Positions 8,591-16,060 of a DNA stretch of 64,000 nt are shown here, piece by piece. Location of the stretch: contig NZ_CP104877.1 in NCBI RefSeq assembly GCF_025452095.1, positions 558,001 to 622,000 of the forward strand, given 5' to 3'. Under the pieces are notes generated by a model. The model saw nothing but the letters and a program-made list of their open reading frames with translations. It ran no database searches and was not told the origin of the DNA. Source of the DNA: Paenarthrobacter sp. JL.01a. Lineage in GTDB: Bacteria > Actinomycetota > Actinomycetes > Actinomycetales > Micrococcaceae. The position numbers were made by a program, and so were the translations under genes. Every line of letters starts with the position of its first letter. The first letter of the stretch is position 1.

Positions 8591-9090
8591 CCGTTAACGA
8601 ACTGACCACCAGGATCCAGGTCCAGCACAACCAGGAATTGTCCGTGTTCAGGCGGGACATCACCAGTGCCCCCTACAAAGCGGGAACGGCCACCTCCTTG
8701 AATGCGGACCGGCGCTCGGTGCGGATGGGGCCGGTCCAGTCCGTGGAGGATGGAAACGCCAACCTGACCATCGTGGCCGACGTCGAAGGGCTGGCCTGGT
8801 TCACGGCGGACAAGGGTCTCCTGGGCAGCTGCATCACGCTTTCCATTGCCGGCCACCGGCGCAACACCGGCACACGCGTCCACCTTCCTCTGGCAGAATG
8901 CGATGCCTGGATCGAGGCGATCTTCGGCGGATCGTGGATCAGCCATGTGTACCGTATGGGGACCATGGCCAAGCCCGACGGGCGGTTGGATATCGCCTCC
9001 TACCGCTTGTTCCTGGACGAGCACCGAAACCCCGTTGCCAAGCCCCAGTCCGTAGCCGACATGTCGCTGCGCAGCCTGGATGAATCGTGA
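8587..9090 (+). CDS. Unknown 167-aa protein between two c-di-GMP enzymes
   Basis: I do not recognise a family. The protein is 167 aa, soluble, without a signal peptide or membrane helix. It has alternating hydrophobic strands (NLTIVADVEGLAWFTA; SCITLSIAG; RVHLPL) suggesting a beta-rich fold, then YRMGTMAKPDGRLDIASYRLFLDEH. It is translationally coupled on both sides: its ATG overlaps the cyclase stop by 4 bp and its stop overlaps the GTG of the GGDEF-EAL gene by 4 bp. Such tight coupling suggests a partner or effector of these enzymes. A PilZ signature (RxxxR plus D/NxSxxG) is absent; the RRSVR stretch near residue 42 lacks the second half. Function unassigned. Confidence 0.75.
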   Translation: MTVNELTTRIQVQHNQELSVFRRDITSAPYKAGTATSLNADRRSVRMGPVQSVEDGNANLTIVADVEGLAWFTADKGLLGSCITLSIAGHRRNTGTRVHLPLAECDAWIEAIFGGSWISHVYRMGTMAKPDGRLDIASYRLFLDEHRNPVAKPQSVADMSLRSLDES

Positions 9091-10511
9091 CCAGCACCAT
9101 GCCGCCCGGGCTGGTTTCCACCGATGACGATCCACGAATTCGCCGCCTGGAACGGCAGGTCCGGGCGCTCATGGAGGAACTGCATCACGTCCGGAAAGAA
9201 CAACGCCACGATGCCCTCACCGACTCCCTGACGGGCGTGGGTAACCGGCTCGCCTTGGCACGGGCCTTCAGGGAGGCCACAGAGGCCGCAGCCAAAGGCG
9301 GCGCCCCGCCCGCACTGATCCTCCTGAATCTGGACGGTTTCACGTCCTTGAAGAACTCGGCAGGCCACGCGGCGGCGGACCAGATTCTGGTCACCGTGGC
9401 CATGCGCATTCGGTCGGCAGTCCGGGAGAACGACGTCGTCACCCGCCTGGGTGGCGACGATTTCGCTGTTTTGATGCCCGCCACCCCGCAAGCCCGGGCC
9501 ACCGCCGTCGGGAACCGCATCATGGCCGCGCTGGAACCGAACATCGACCTCGGCAACAGCAGCGTCCAGTGCGCCGCCAGCATGGGCCTGCGCATCGCAG
9601 AGCCGCACCACACCCTGGAGGACTTGCTCCAGGAGGCAGGCTTCGCATTGGAGGAGTCCAAGAGCGAAGGCCGGAACAAGCTGAAGTTGTTCGATCCCGT
9701 GACACTGCACTTCCGGCAACTCCAGCGCCAGATCGTGGGTGATCTCCGGGAGGGCATCCGTTCGGGCCAGTTGGTCCTTTACTACCAGCCGATCGTGGAC
9801 CTTGGCACGGGAAAGATTGAGGGCTGCGAAGCGTTGGTCCGTTGGGACCACCCGGTCCATGGCCTCATCATGCCGGACCAGTTCATTCCGGTGGCTGAGG
9901 CTACCGGGCTGATCGCGGAGCTGGGCCGGTGGGTCCTGCGCACAGCCATGCGCCAGCTTCGCCAGTGGCGGGACAACCCGGCCATGCGGCAGCCGGACTT
10001 TTCCATGCGCATCAATGTCTCCGCTGCGGACCTTCAAAGTCTCGAGTTCGTGGACGACGTGCGCGATGTGCTCACGGAAGAAGGACTGTCCCCGGAATCT
10101 CTGGTGCTGGAGCTTACTGAAAGCGCCATCATCCGGAACAACGAGCTTGACCGGTACACCCTGATGAGCCTGCACAGGCTGGGGGTAGGCCTTGAGATCG
10201 ACGACTTCGGCGCAGGGTATTCCTCGATGGGCTACCTGCGGAAACTACCGGTGGACCGGGTGAAGGTGGACCGGCAGTTCGTGAAGGACCTGGCGAATGA
10301 CCCTTCCCAACTGGAGTTCGTGGCAGCGATACAGCAGGTCATTCGTTCGTGCGGGCTCGAGGGTGTCTGGGAAGGAATCGAGACAGCCCAGGAGGCAGAG
10401 TTGCTCAGGAGCATCGGCTGCGCCAGCGGACAAGGGTATTACTTCGGCAAGCCCGCGCCGGGGCCGGAGTTCACCGGGCTGTTGGAAACCAACCTGAGCT
10501 GGCCCGCTTAA
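9087..10511 (+). CDS. GGDEF-EAL protein (cyclic di-GMP turnover)
   Basis: Cytosolic protein of 474 aa with a GTG start. A short N-terminal coiled coil (RIRRLERQVRALMEELHHVRKEQ) leads to a GGDEF domain whose site reads GGDDF (~residue 118) with an RxxD I-site (REND) upstream. The EAL domain that follows has EALVRW (~249), the NVSAADL and TES segments, DDFGAGYSS (~372), KVDRQF, EGIET and a final QGYYF, so phosphodiesterase residues appear complete. GGDDF departs from the usual GG(D/E)EF and cyclase activity may be weak, leaving a GTP-responsive hydrolase as one option. Last gene of the coupled trio; it probably removes the signal made by the upstream cyclase. Confidence 0.9.
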   Translation: MTSTMPPGLVSTDDDPRIRRLERQVRALMEELHHVRKEQRHDALTDSLTGVGNRLALARAFREATEAAAKGGAPPALILLNLDGFTSLKNSAGHAAADQILVTVAMRIRSAVRENDVVTRLGGDDFAVLMPATPQARATAVGNRIMAALEPNIDLGNSSVQCAASMGLRIAEPHHTLEDLLQEAGFALEESKSEGRNKLKLFDPVTLHFRQLQRQIVGDLREGIRSGQLVLYYQPIVDLGTGKIEGCEALVRWDHPVHGLIMPDQFIPVAEATGLIAELGRWVLRTAMRQLRQWRDNPAMRQPDFSMRINVSAADLQSLEFVDDVRDVLTEEGLSPESLVLELTESAIIRNNELDRYTLMSLHRLGVGLEIDDFGAGYSSMGYLRKLPVDRVKVDRQFVKDLANDPSQLEFVAAIQQVIRSCGLEGVWEGIETAQEAELLRSIGCASGQGYYFGKPAPGPEFTGLLETNLSWPA

Positions 10512-10513
10512 AC

Positions 10514-10582
10514 AAGCAACGCGGGGTCACTTATGGCCCATCCCGGAGGGATTTACCGGCCATAAGTGACCCCGCGTTGCTT
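10514..10582. repeat. Dispersed palindrome, family A copy 2
   Basis: Perfect 25-nt arms (10514-10538 and 10558-10582) containing GCAACGCGGGGTCACTTATG, with a 19-nt loop that itself holds TCCC/GGGA. It sits between the convergent GGDEF-EAL and purL genes, leaving 2 and 6 bp to the stops. It could act as a bidirectional terminator. Confidence 0.88.
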
Positions 10583-10588
10583 CAGGAG

Positions 10589-12898
10589 CTAGCCGAAGTA
10601 CTTCGGCAGGGTTGCTTCGTGGGCTTCGCGGAGGGCATCCAGCGAGAGCTCGTCCACGCCGTTGATCTCCAGCTTTCCACCGGCAGCGTCAACAACGCCG
10701 ATCCGGAGGTGGGCGAAGCCGCGGGCAGTGCACATGTCCTTGAAGCGGACTTCCTCGGAGCGCGGCACGGACACGATGGCCCGGGCCTGGGACTCGGAGA
10801 ACAGGGCCGTGAACAGGTCCACGCCGTCGCGCTCCATGAGTTCCTCAAGGGCGATGCGGGCGCCGACGCCGTAACGCAGCGAGGACTCGACCAAAGCAGC
10901 CGCGAGGCCACCTTCGGAGAGGTCGTGCGCTGCGTCAACCATGCCGTCGCGGGAAGCGTTGATCAGGATCTGGCCCAGTTCACGCTCCGCTGCGAGGTCG
11001 ACCTTCGGCGGCAGGCCGCCGAGGTGTCCGCGCAGGTTGGACCACTCCGAGCCGTCCAGCTCGGCTGCCGTGGTACCGAGCAGGTAGATGGCCTGGCCAT
11101 CTTCGCGCCAGCCCGACGGCGTACGGCGGGCGACGTCGTCGAGCTTGCCCAGGACTGCCACAACAGGGGAGGGGTGGATCGGCGTCGTGCCGGTCTGGTT
11201 GTACAGGGAAACGTTGCCGCCGGTGACCGGGATGCCGAGTTCCATGCAGGCGTCCGAGAGGCCGCGGATGGCTTCGGCCAGCTGCCACATGACATCCGGG
11301 TCCTCGGGGGAGCCGAAGTTCAGGCAGTCGCTGACGGCCATCGGCACAGCGCCGGAGGTGGCGACGTTGCGGTAGGCCTCGGCCAAGGCAAGCTGTGCAC
11401 CCTGGTACGGCTCGAGATAGGTGTAGCGGCCGTTGGCGTCGGTGGCCAGGGCAACACCCAGGCCGGTTTCCTCGTCAACGCGCACCACGCCGGCGTCGTC
11501 CGGGAACGCCATGGCAGTGTTGCCGCCAACGTAGCGGTCGTACTGCTTGGTGATCCAGGACTTGCTGCACATGTTCGGCGATGCAACGAGTTCGGTCACG
11601 GCTGCTGCCAGCTCGGACGGAGCCGACGGGCGGCCTGCGTCCTCGACGGAACCGGTGAAGGAGTTTGCCTGGACCGAGTCCTGCCACTCCGGGCGGGCGA
11701 ACGGACGGTCGTAGACCGGGCCGTCGTGCGCTACGGTGCGGGGGTCGACGTCGACAATTACTTCGCCTTCCCAGGTGATGATGAGGCGGCCGGTGTCGGT
11801 GACCTCACCCAACCAGGAGTACTCAACGGCCCACTTGTCCATGACGGCTTCGAAGGCTTCGATGTTCTCCGGGGTGACCACGGCCATCATGCGTTCCTGC
11901 GACTCGGACATGAGGATTTCGCCCGGGGTCAGCGTGGGGTCGCGCAGGAGCACGGAGGTCAGTTCAACCTGCATGCCGCCGTCGCCGTTGGAGGCGAGCT
12001 CGGACGTGGCGCAGGAGATGCCTGCCGCGCCGAGGTCCTGGATGCCTTCAACCAAGGAACCCTTGAAGAGCTCCAGGCAGCACTCGATGAGGACCTTCTC
12101 AGCGAAGGGGTCGCCCACCTGGACGGCAGGGCGCTTGGAGGGCTTGGTGTCGTCGAAGGACTCCGAAGCCAGCACCGAAGCACCGCCGATGCCGTCGCCA
12201 CCGGTGCGCGCACCGAAGAGGACAACCTTGTTGCCCTTGCCGGAGGCGTTGGCCAGGCGGATGTCCTCGTGGCGCATGACGCCAACGGCGAGTGCGTTCA
12301 CCAGCGGGTTGCCCTGGTAGACGGAGTCGAAGACCATTTCGCCGCCGATGTTCGGCAGGCCGAGGCAGTTGCCGTAGCCACCGATGCCGGCCACAGCACC
12401 GTGCATGACGCGGGCGGTGTCCGGGTGGTCGATTGCGCCGAAGCGCAACGGGTCCATCACGGCAACCGGGCGGGCACCCATGGAAATGATGTCGCGGACG
12501 ATGCCGCCGATGCCGGTAGCGGCACCCTGGTACGGCTCAACGAACGACGGCGAGTTGTGGGACTCGATCTTGAAGGTCACGGCCCAGCCATCGCCGAGGT
12601 TGGTGACGCCGGCGTTTTCGCCGATGCCAACCAGCATGTCCTTCTTCATTTCCTCGGTGACCTTCTCGCCGAACTGGCGGAGGTGGTTCTTGGAGGACTT
12701 GTAGGAACAGTGCTCGCTCCACATGACGGAGTACATGGCCAGCTCGGCACCGGTGGGGCGGCGGCCAAGGACCTTGACGATCTCGTCGAATTCGTTCTGC
12801 TTCAGGCCCAGCTCGGCCCACGGGAGTTCCGTGTCCGGGGTCTTGGCAGCGTGCTCAACGGTGTCGATGTTGAACTTCTTGGTGGTTTCCGTGGTCAC
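10589..12898 (-). CDS. purL: Phosphoribosylformylglycinamidine synthase subunit PurL
   Basis: Large subunit of FGAM synthase: converts FGAR to FGAM with ATP and ammonia delivered by PurQ, the fourth step of purine synthesis. 769 aa, the usual length of the small-type PurL. Diagnostic segments are [19 protein letters not shown] (~58-76), [17 protein letters not shown] (~113-130), [20 protein letters not shown] (~230), [16 protein letters not shown] and [17 protein letters not shown]. The second half has [13 protein letters not shown] and [15 protein letters not shown], the duplicated AIRS-like domains. The ATG overlaps the purQ stop by 4 bp. Last gene of a purS-purQ-purL operon. Confidence 0.97.
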   Translation of the reverse strand: MTTETTKKFNIDTVEHAAKTPDTELPWAELGLKQNEFDEIVKVLGRRPTGAELAMYSVMWSEHCSYKSSKNHLRQFGEKVTEEMKKDMLVGIGENAGVTNLGDGWAVTFKIESHNSPSFVEPYQGAATGIGGIVRDIISMGARPVAVMDPLRFGAIDHPDTARVMHGAVAGIGGYGNCLGLPNIGGEMVFDSVYQGNPLVNALAVGVMRHEDIRLANASGKGNKVVLFGARTGGDGIGGASVLASESFDDTKPSKRPAVQVGDPFAEKVLIECCLELFKGSLVEGIQDLGAAGISCATSELASNGDGGMQVELTSVLLRDPTLTPGEILMSESQERMMAVVTPENIEAFEAVMDKWAVEYSWLGEVTDTGRLIITWEGEVIVDVDPRTVAHDGPVYDRPFARPEWQDSVQANSFTGSVEDAGRPSAPSELAAAVTELVASPNMCSKSWITKQYDRYVGGNTAMAFPDDAGVVRVDEETGLGVALATDANGRYTYLEPYQGAQLALAEAYRNVATSGAVPMAVSDCLNFGSPEDPDVMWQLAEAIRGLSDACMELGIPVTGGNVSLYNQTGTTPIHPSPVVAVLGKLDDVARRTPSGWREDGQAIYLLGTTAAELDGSEWSNLRGHLGGLPPKVDLAAERELGQILINASRDGMVDAAHDLSEGGLAAALVESSLRYGVGARIALEELMERDGVDLFTALFSESQARAIVSVPRSEEVRFKDMCTARGFAHLRIGVVDAAGGKLEINGVDELSLDALREAHEATLPKYFG

Positions 12899-13665
12899 TT
12901 GTCGCCTCCCACAATCTTGGTCAAAACGGAGGTGAAGAAACCGAGGCCGTCGGTGTCGCGGGGAGCGCCGTCAAGCGATTCCGGGCCGAAGCCGGTCTCG
13001 ACTGCGTGCTCGGGGTGCGGCATGAGGCCCACTACGTTGCCGGCGGCGTTGGAGATACCGGCGATGTCGCGGCGGGAGCCGTTCGGGTTGAAGCCTACGT
13101 AGCGGAACACCACGCGGCCTTCAGCCTCGAGGGCATCCAGGGTCTTCTCGTCAGCGATGTACTGGCCGTCCTGGTTCTTCAGCGGCACGATGATTTCCTG
13201 GCCATCGGCGTAGTCCACGGTCCAGGCGGTGTTCGCGTTTTCCACGCGCAGCGTCTGGTCGCGGCAGATGAACTTCAGGTGGTCGTTCTTGATCATGGAA
13301 CCGGGGAGCAGGTGCGACTCGGTCAGGATCTGGAAGCCGTTGCAGATGCCCAGGACAGGCAGCTTGGCGTCGGAGTTGGCGGCGTCGATGATCTTGGACA
13401 TCAGCGGCGCGAAACGGGAGATGGCGCCGGCGCGGAGGTAGTCGCCATAGGAGAAACCACCGGGGATGATGACGGCGTCAACGTCGCCGAGGTTTTCGTC
13501 CGCGTGCCAGAGCGACACCGCCGTGCCGCCGGCAAGACGCACTGCACGTGCGGCGTCGCGGTCGTCAAGGGTGCCGGGGAAGGTGACGACGCCGATCTTG
13601 GCGCCTGCCAGCCGGGGCTCCGCGGCGACGGCCACGGCCTCGCCAATCAGGGGGATGGAAGTCAT
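12895..13665 (-). CDS. purQ: Phosphoribosylformylglycinamidine synthase subunit PurQ
   Basis: Glutaminase subunit of FGAM synthase, a class I glutamine amidotransferase. It hydrolyses glutamine and passes ammonia to PurL. The nucleophile elbow is [10 protein letters not shown] (Cys ~107 from the chosen start) and the His/Glu partners are in MPHPEHAVE (~228). The ATG at 13665 ([11 protein letters not shown]) is preferred over an in-frame ATG at 13698, which would run back into purS; it begins 1 bp after the purS stop. The N-terminal ~20 residues before [13 protein letters not shown] are longer than in many homologues. The 4-bp overlap with purL implies coupled translation and matched stoichiometry. 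Confidence 0.96.
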   Translation of the reverse strand: MTSIPLIGEAVAVAAEPRLAGAKIGVVTFPGTLDDRDAARAVRLAGGTAVSLWHADENLGDVDAVIIPGGFSYGDYLRAGAISRFAPLMSKIIDAANSDAKLPVLGICNGFQILTESHLLPGSMIKNDHLKFICRDQTLRVENANTAWTVDYADGQEIIVPLKNQDGQYIADEKTLDALEAEGRVVFRYVGFNPNGSRRDIAGISNAAGNVVGLMPHPEHAVETGFGPESLDGAPRDTDGLGFFTSVLTKIVGGDK

Positions 13666-13666
13666 A

Positions 13667-13918
13667 TCAGGCCTCGACGACCTCGACGTTGACGACATCC
13701 TCGATCACCGGGTTGGACAGGAGGGTCTCGGCTGCTTCGCGGGCCTGGGCCAGGATAGCGTCGGTCACCTCGCCGTCGACGGTCAGTTCGAAGCGCTTGC
13801 CCTGGCGGACTGCGCTGAAGCTGTTGAAGCCGAGGCGGGGCAGTGCACCCACGATGGCCTTCCCCTGGGGGTCCAGAATCTCGGGCTTGGGCATGACGTC
13901 AACGACGATCCGGGGCAT
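13667..13918 (-). CDS. purS: Phosphoribosylformylglycinamidine synthase subunit PurS
   Basis: Small subunit that bridges PurQ and PurL in Gram-positive-type FGAM synthase and helps channel ammonia. 83 aa, the normal size: [20 protein letters not shown], then [21 protein letters not shown] and a C-terminal helix ending [15 protein letters not shown]. The ATG at 13918 has AGGAG six bases upstream, which rules out the longer in-frame ATG at 14002. First gene of the purSQL operon. The upstream gap holds nested inverted repeats that may regulate the operon. Confidence 0.95.
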   Translation of the reverse strand: MPRIVVDVMPKPEILDPQGKAIVGALPRLGFNSFSAVRQGKRFELTVDGEVTDAILAQAREAAETLLSNPVIEDVVNVEVVEA

Positions 13919-13996
13919 CCGGTAACTCCTGTGCGTGAGTTGGGTGAACCTTAAATAAGGCTGCCGCGGAGGTGCCGTCTCACGCCGTTCAGCCGC

Positions 13997-14054
13997 GTTC
14001 AAACATCGTGGTCAACACAGGGTTGACCGCGGTTGTGAACAGCATTGTTTGAAC
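13997..14054. promoter_or_regulatory. Nested inverted repeats upstream of purS
   Basis: An outer pair GTTCAAACA (13997-14005) / TGTTTGAAC (14046-14054) encloses an inner pair GGTCAAC (14010-14016) / GTTGACC (14022-14028). It occupies the 325-bp gap between purS and the divergent small gene at 14244; I see no gene in that gap. It could be operators for the pur operon or a leader structure. No known riboswitch consensus was recognised. Confidence 0.35.
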
Positions 14055-14243
14055 GGCATGAGGGCGCTCCGCGAGCTTGCACAACCATTCTACCGGGAGC
14101 GGCGCTCATACCCTATTCAGCATGATTCTGCGAGGACACCCCGCCGTTACGGCGGAAATTGAGCCATTTGAAGGCTCGACGGCGGCCCTCGGGGGCGGCT
14201 GTCGGCGCTGGCCGCGCCGGGCTGGCGTCACTAGGATTGGCCC

Positions 14244-14426
14244 ATGGCTGAGAAACCGAAATCGATGGTGCTGGGCGTCGTGGCCGCTGCCGTTTTTGCG
14301 GGCTTGGGCCGCATGGTCATCCAGAAGATCAAGGCTGACCTGGCTGCCCGGGATCATCGGGTCACCGCCCCTTTGGATGCCGAGACGCGGGCAAAAATCA
14401 GCGAGGCCCTGCGCGGGCCCCGATAA
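14244..14426 (+). CDS. Small single-pass membrane protein, unknown
   Basis: A 60-aa protein: short basic N-terminus (MAEKPKS), one hydrophobic helix (MVLGVVAAAVFAGLGRMVI, ~8-26), then a soluble tail RAKISEALRGPR. The start ATG follows a GGATTGGCCC stretch that is only a weak ribosome site. I recognise no family. Divergent from the purSQL operon and followed by the DUF1540 gene. The amino-acid pattern and codon use look genuine for a short membrane protein, but no homology supports it here. Confidence 0.55.
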   Translation: MAEKPKSMVLGVVAAAVFAGLGRMVIQKIKADLAARDHRVTAPLDAETRAKISEALRGPR

Positions 14427-14561
14427 GCACTGCGGCAGCCTGGGAATAGCGCACGTACAAATGCGCTATTCCAACCGGTTGAACACCGTGAATCCGGCGT
14501 ATTTTGGAGTTACATGCGGGGGTTCACCCCCCTGGTAAGACAAAGACAACCAGGAGGAACG

Positions 14562-14852
14562 ATGACCGATCACATTGCAGAAGTATCCGCCTGCAGCGTT
14601 GGCAGCTGCGGATTCAACCACGACGGCTGCACGGCTTTTGGGATCACCATTGGCGGTACCCAGGACCACGCTTCCTGCGCGACATTCATTGACACCAATG
14701 CCATGGGCGGACTTCCCAAGGTCCTGGCACACGTGGGCGCCTGCCAGCGGTCCGAATGCGTCCACAACAACAACCTCATGTGCGAAGCCCACGATGTCAG
14801 GGTTGGGCCGGGCCGCGAAGCCGCCGACTGCCTGACATACGAGCACGCCTGA
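14562..14852 (+). CDS. DUF1540 cysteine-rich protein
   Basis: A 96-aa protein with two copies of the DUF1540 cysteine pattern: CSVGSCGFNHDGCTAFGI...C in the first half and CQRSECVHNNNLMCEAHDV...C in the second. These probably bind zinc or another metal. The ATG at 14562 is preceded by a perfect AGGAGG at 14553-14558, which excludes the upstream in-frame ATG at 14514. The family is widespread in Actinobacteria and Firmicutes with unknown function. Single gene followed by a strong rho-independent terminator. Confidence 0.85.
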   Translation: MTDHIAEVSACSVGSCGFNHDGCTAFGITIGGTQDHASCATFIDTNAMGGLPKVLAHVGACQRSECVHNNNLMCEAHDVRVGPGREAADCLTYEHA

Positions 14853-14871
14853 TTCTTCCGACTACCCGAGA

Positions 14872-14908
14872 GCGGGCCCGCCCTCCTGAGGAGGACGGGC
14901 CCGCTTTT
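14872..14908 (+). terminator. Rho-independent terminator after the DUF1540 gene
   Basis: GCGGGCCCG (14872-14880) pairs with CGGGCCCGC (14896-14904); the inner CCTCC/GGAGG extends the stem, and TTTT follows. It lies between convergent genes, so it may serve the dehydrogenase gene on the other strand as well. Confidence 0.85.
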
Positions 14909-14933
14909 CTGTGGCTGCAGCCCCCGGGGAATC

Positions 14934-15881
14934 TCAGCCGGCCACTTGGTTCGTCAGTGGCCTTCCTTCCTTCAGTGCATTGACGTTGGCCGTGACCAAC
15001 GGACCGGCACCCTTGGGACGGTTGCCCGCGACATGGGGCGTGATGATCAAGTTGGGCGCCGACCACAATTCCGAATCGGACGGGAGTGGCTCCACCTTTG
15101 TCACGTCCAACGCCGCAGCGCGCAACCGTCCCTCCCGCAAAGCCGCGAGCAGCGCGTCCTCGTCCACAGTGGCGCCGCGGCCCACATTCACGAACACCGC
15201 CCTCGCCGGGAGCTGACGCAGAACCTCTTCATTGAGGGCGTCAGTGGTTTCCGGCGTTGCGGGCAGTATCGAAATCAGGACATCGGTAGAGCGCAGGACA
15301 TCCGGGAACCCATCCGAGGCCACCACCGGGAAGCCATAACGCTCGCCTTCGGAACTTGCGACGCCGGTGACTTCCGCGCCCAGCGCGGCCAACAGGGGAG
15401 CCAGCCGCCCCGCGATGGAGCCGAAGCCCCAGATGGTGACGTTGGCGCCGTCGAGCGTGTAGAGCTGTTCGGTTGCGGGGTCGGACTGGGCGGTGTTGTA
15501 CGGCTGGTTCCAGGTGGCGGCCTTCTGGGATTCCAGGAGGACGTCCAGGCGCCGGACGGCTGCCAAAACCAAGGCGAGGGCATGTTCCGCCACGGGTCCG
15601 TCGTGAAGAGAGCGACCCGAGGTGATGGCCACGGACTGGGTGAACCCGGCGGCCAGGACGGAGTCCGGTCCTGCCGCGAGAGTTTGGACCAACCGCAGGG
15701 AGGGCATCTCCTTGGCGGCGTCAGCCAGGTTCGCCGAGGTGTTCCTCCAGACCACCAGAACCTCTGCATCGCGGTGCTCGCTGGGGATGGGCTGGTCCAC
15801 CGGGTACACCACGATGTCCTCTCCTGAAGCGTCGAGGCTGGCGAGGTCGAGGTCGATGGTGTCCGGGACGAGGATTTTCAC
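14934..15881 (-). CDS. D-isomer specific 2-hydroxyacid dehydrogenase
   Basis: NAD(P)-dependent oxidoreductase interconverting a 2-hydroxyacid and a 2-oxoacid. Start at GTG 15881 (VKILVPDTIDLDL), which has GGAG eight bases upstream; a longer frame to 15956 lacks one. 315 aa. The nucleotide-binding motif is WGFGSIAGRLAPLLAALGAEV (~147). The catalytic Arg lies in NVGRGATVDEDALL, the Glu in DVTKVEPLPSDSELW and the His in ITPHVAGNRP, all in the family order. It resembles the glyoxylate/hydroxypyruvate reductase-like branch; the substrate is not decidable. Monocistronic and convergent with the DUF1540 gene. Confidence 0.88.
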   Translation of the reverse strand: MKILVPDTIDLDLASLDASGEDIVVYPVDQPIPSEHRDAEVLVVWRNTSANLADAAKEMPSLRLVQTLAAGPDSVLAAGFTQSVAITSGRSLHDGPVAEHALALVLAAVRRLDVLLESQKAATWNQPYNTAQSDPATEQLYTLDGANVTIWGFGSIAGRLAPLLAALGAEVTGVASSEGERYGFPVVASDGFPDVLRSTDVLISILPATPETTDALNEEVLRQLPARAVFVNVGRGATVDEDALLAALREGRLRAAALDVTKVEPLPSDSELWSAPNLIITPHVAGNRPKGAGPLVTANVNALKEGRPLTNQVAG

Positions 15882-15998
15882 TGCGGCTCCATGGGTTCGA
15901 GGCGGTTTTGGCTCTGTCCCGAGGCTACAGCTTTGCCAGCGCCTGAGCTTTCCCACGCTTCATCCCTAGCAATGTGACGGCGAGCACCCTATGGTTGT

Positions 15999-16033
15999 AG
16001 GACGTTCGACGTAGCACGTAACACGAACGTCCT
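15999..16033. promoter_or_regulatory. Inverted repeat upstream of the sialidase gene
   Basis: AGGACGTTCG (15999-16008) and CGAACGTCCT (16024-16033) are perfect 10-bp arms with a 15-bp spacer, ending 27 bp before the sialidase start. It may be an operator or a leader hairpin that limits translation. No regulator gene is adjacent. Confidence 0.45.
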
Positions 16034-16060
16034 GCTTGCATCCGAGAAAGGACCCTGGAT

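Noticed and set aside
8587..9090. PilZ domain in the protein between the GGDEF genes
   Set aside because: RRSVR near residue 42 recalls the first PilZ motif, but spacing and the second motif (D/NxSxxG) are absent.
10349..13102. A 917-codon open frame on the plus strand
   Set aside because: It lies opposite purL, whose product is a full-length, strongly conserved enzyme. The antisense translation is GC-codon shadow with no recognisable domain.
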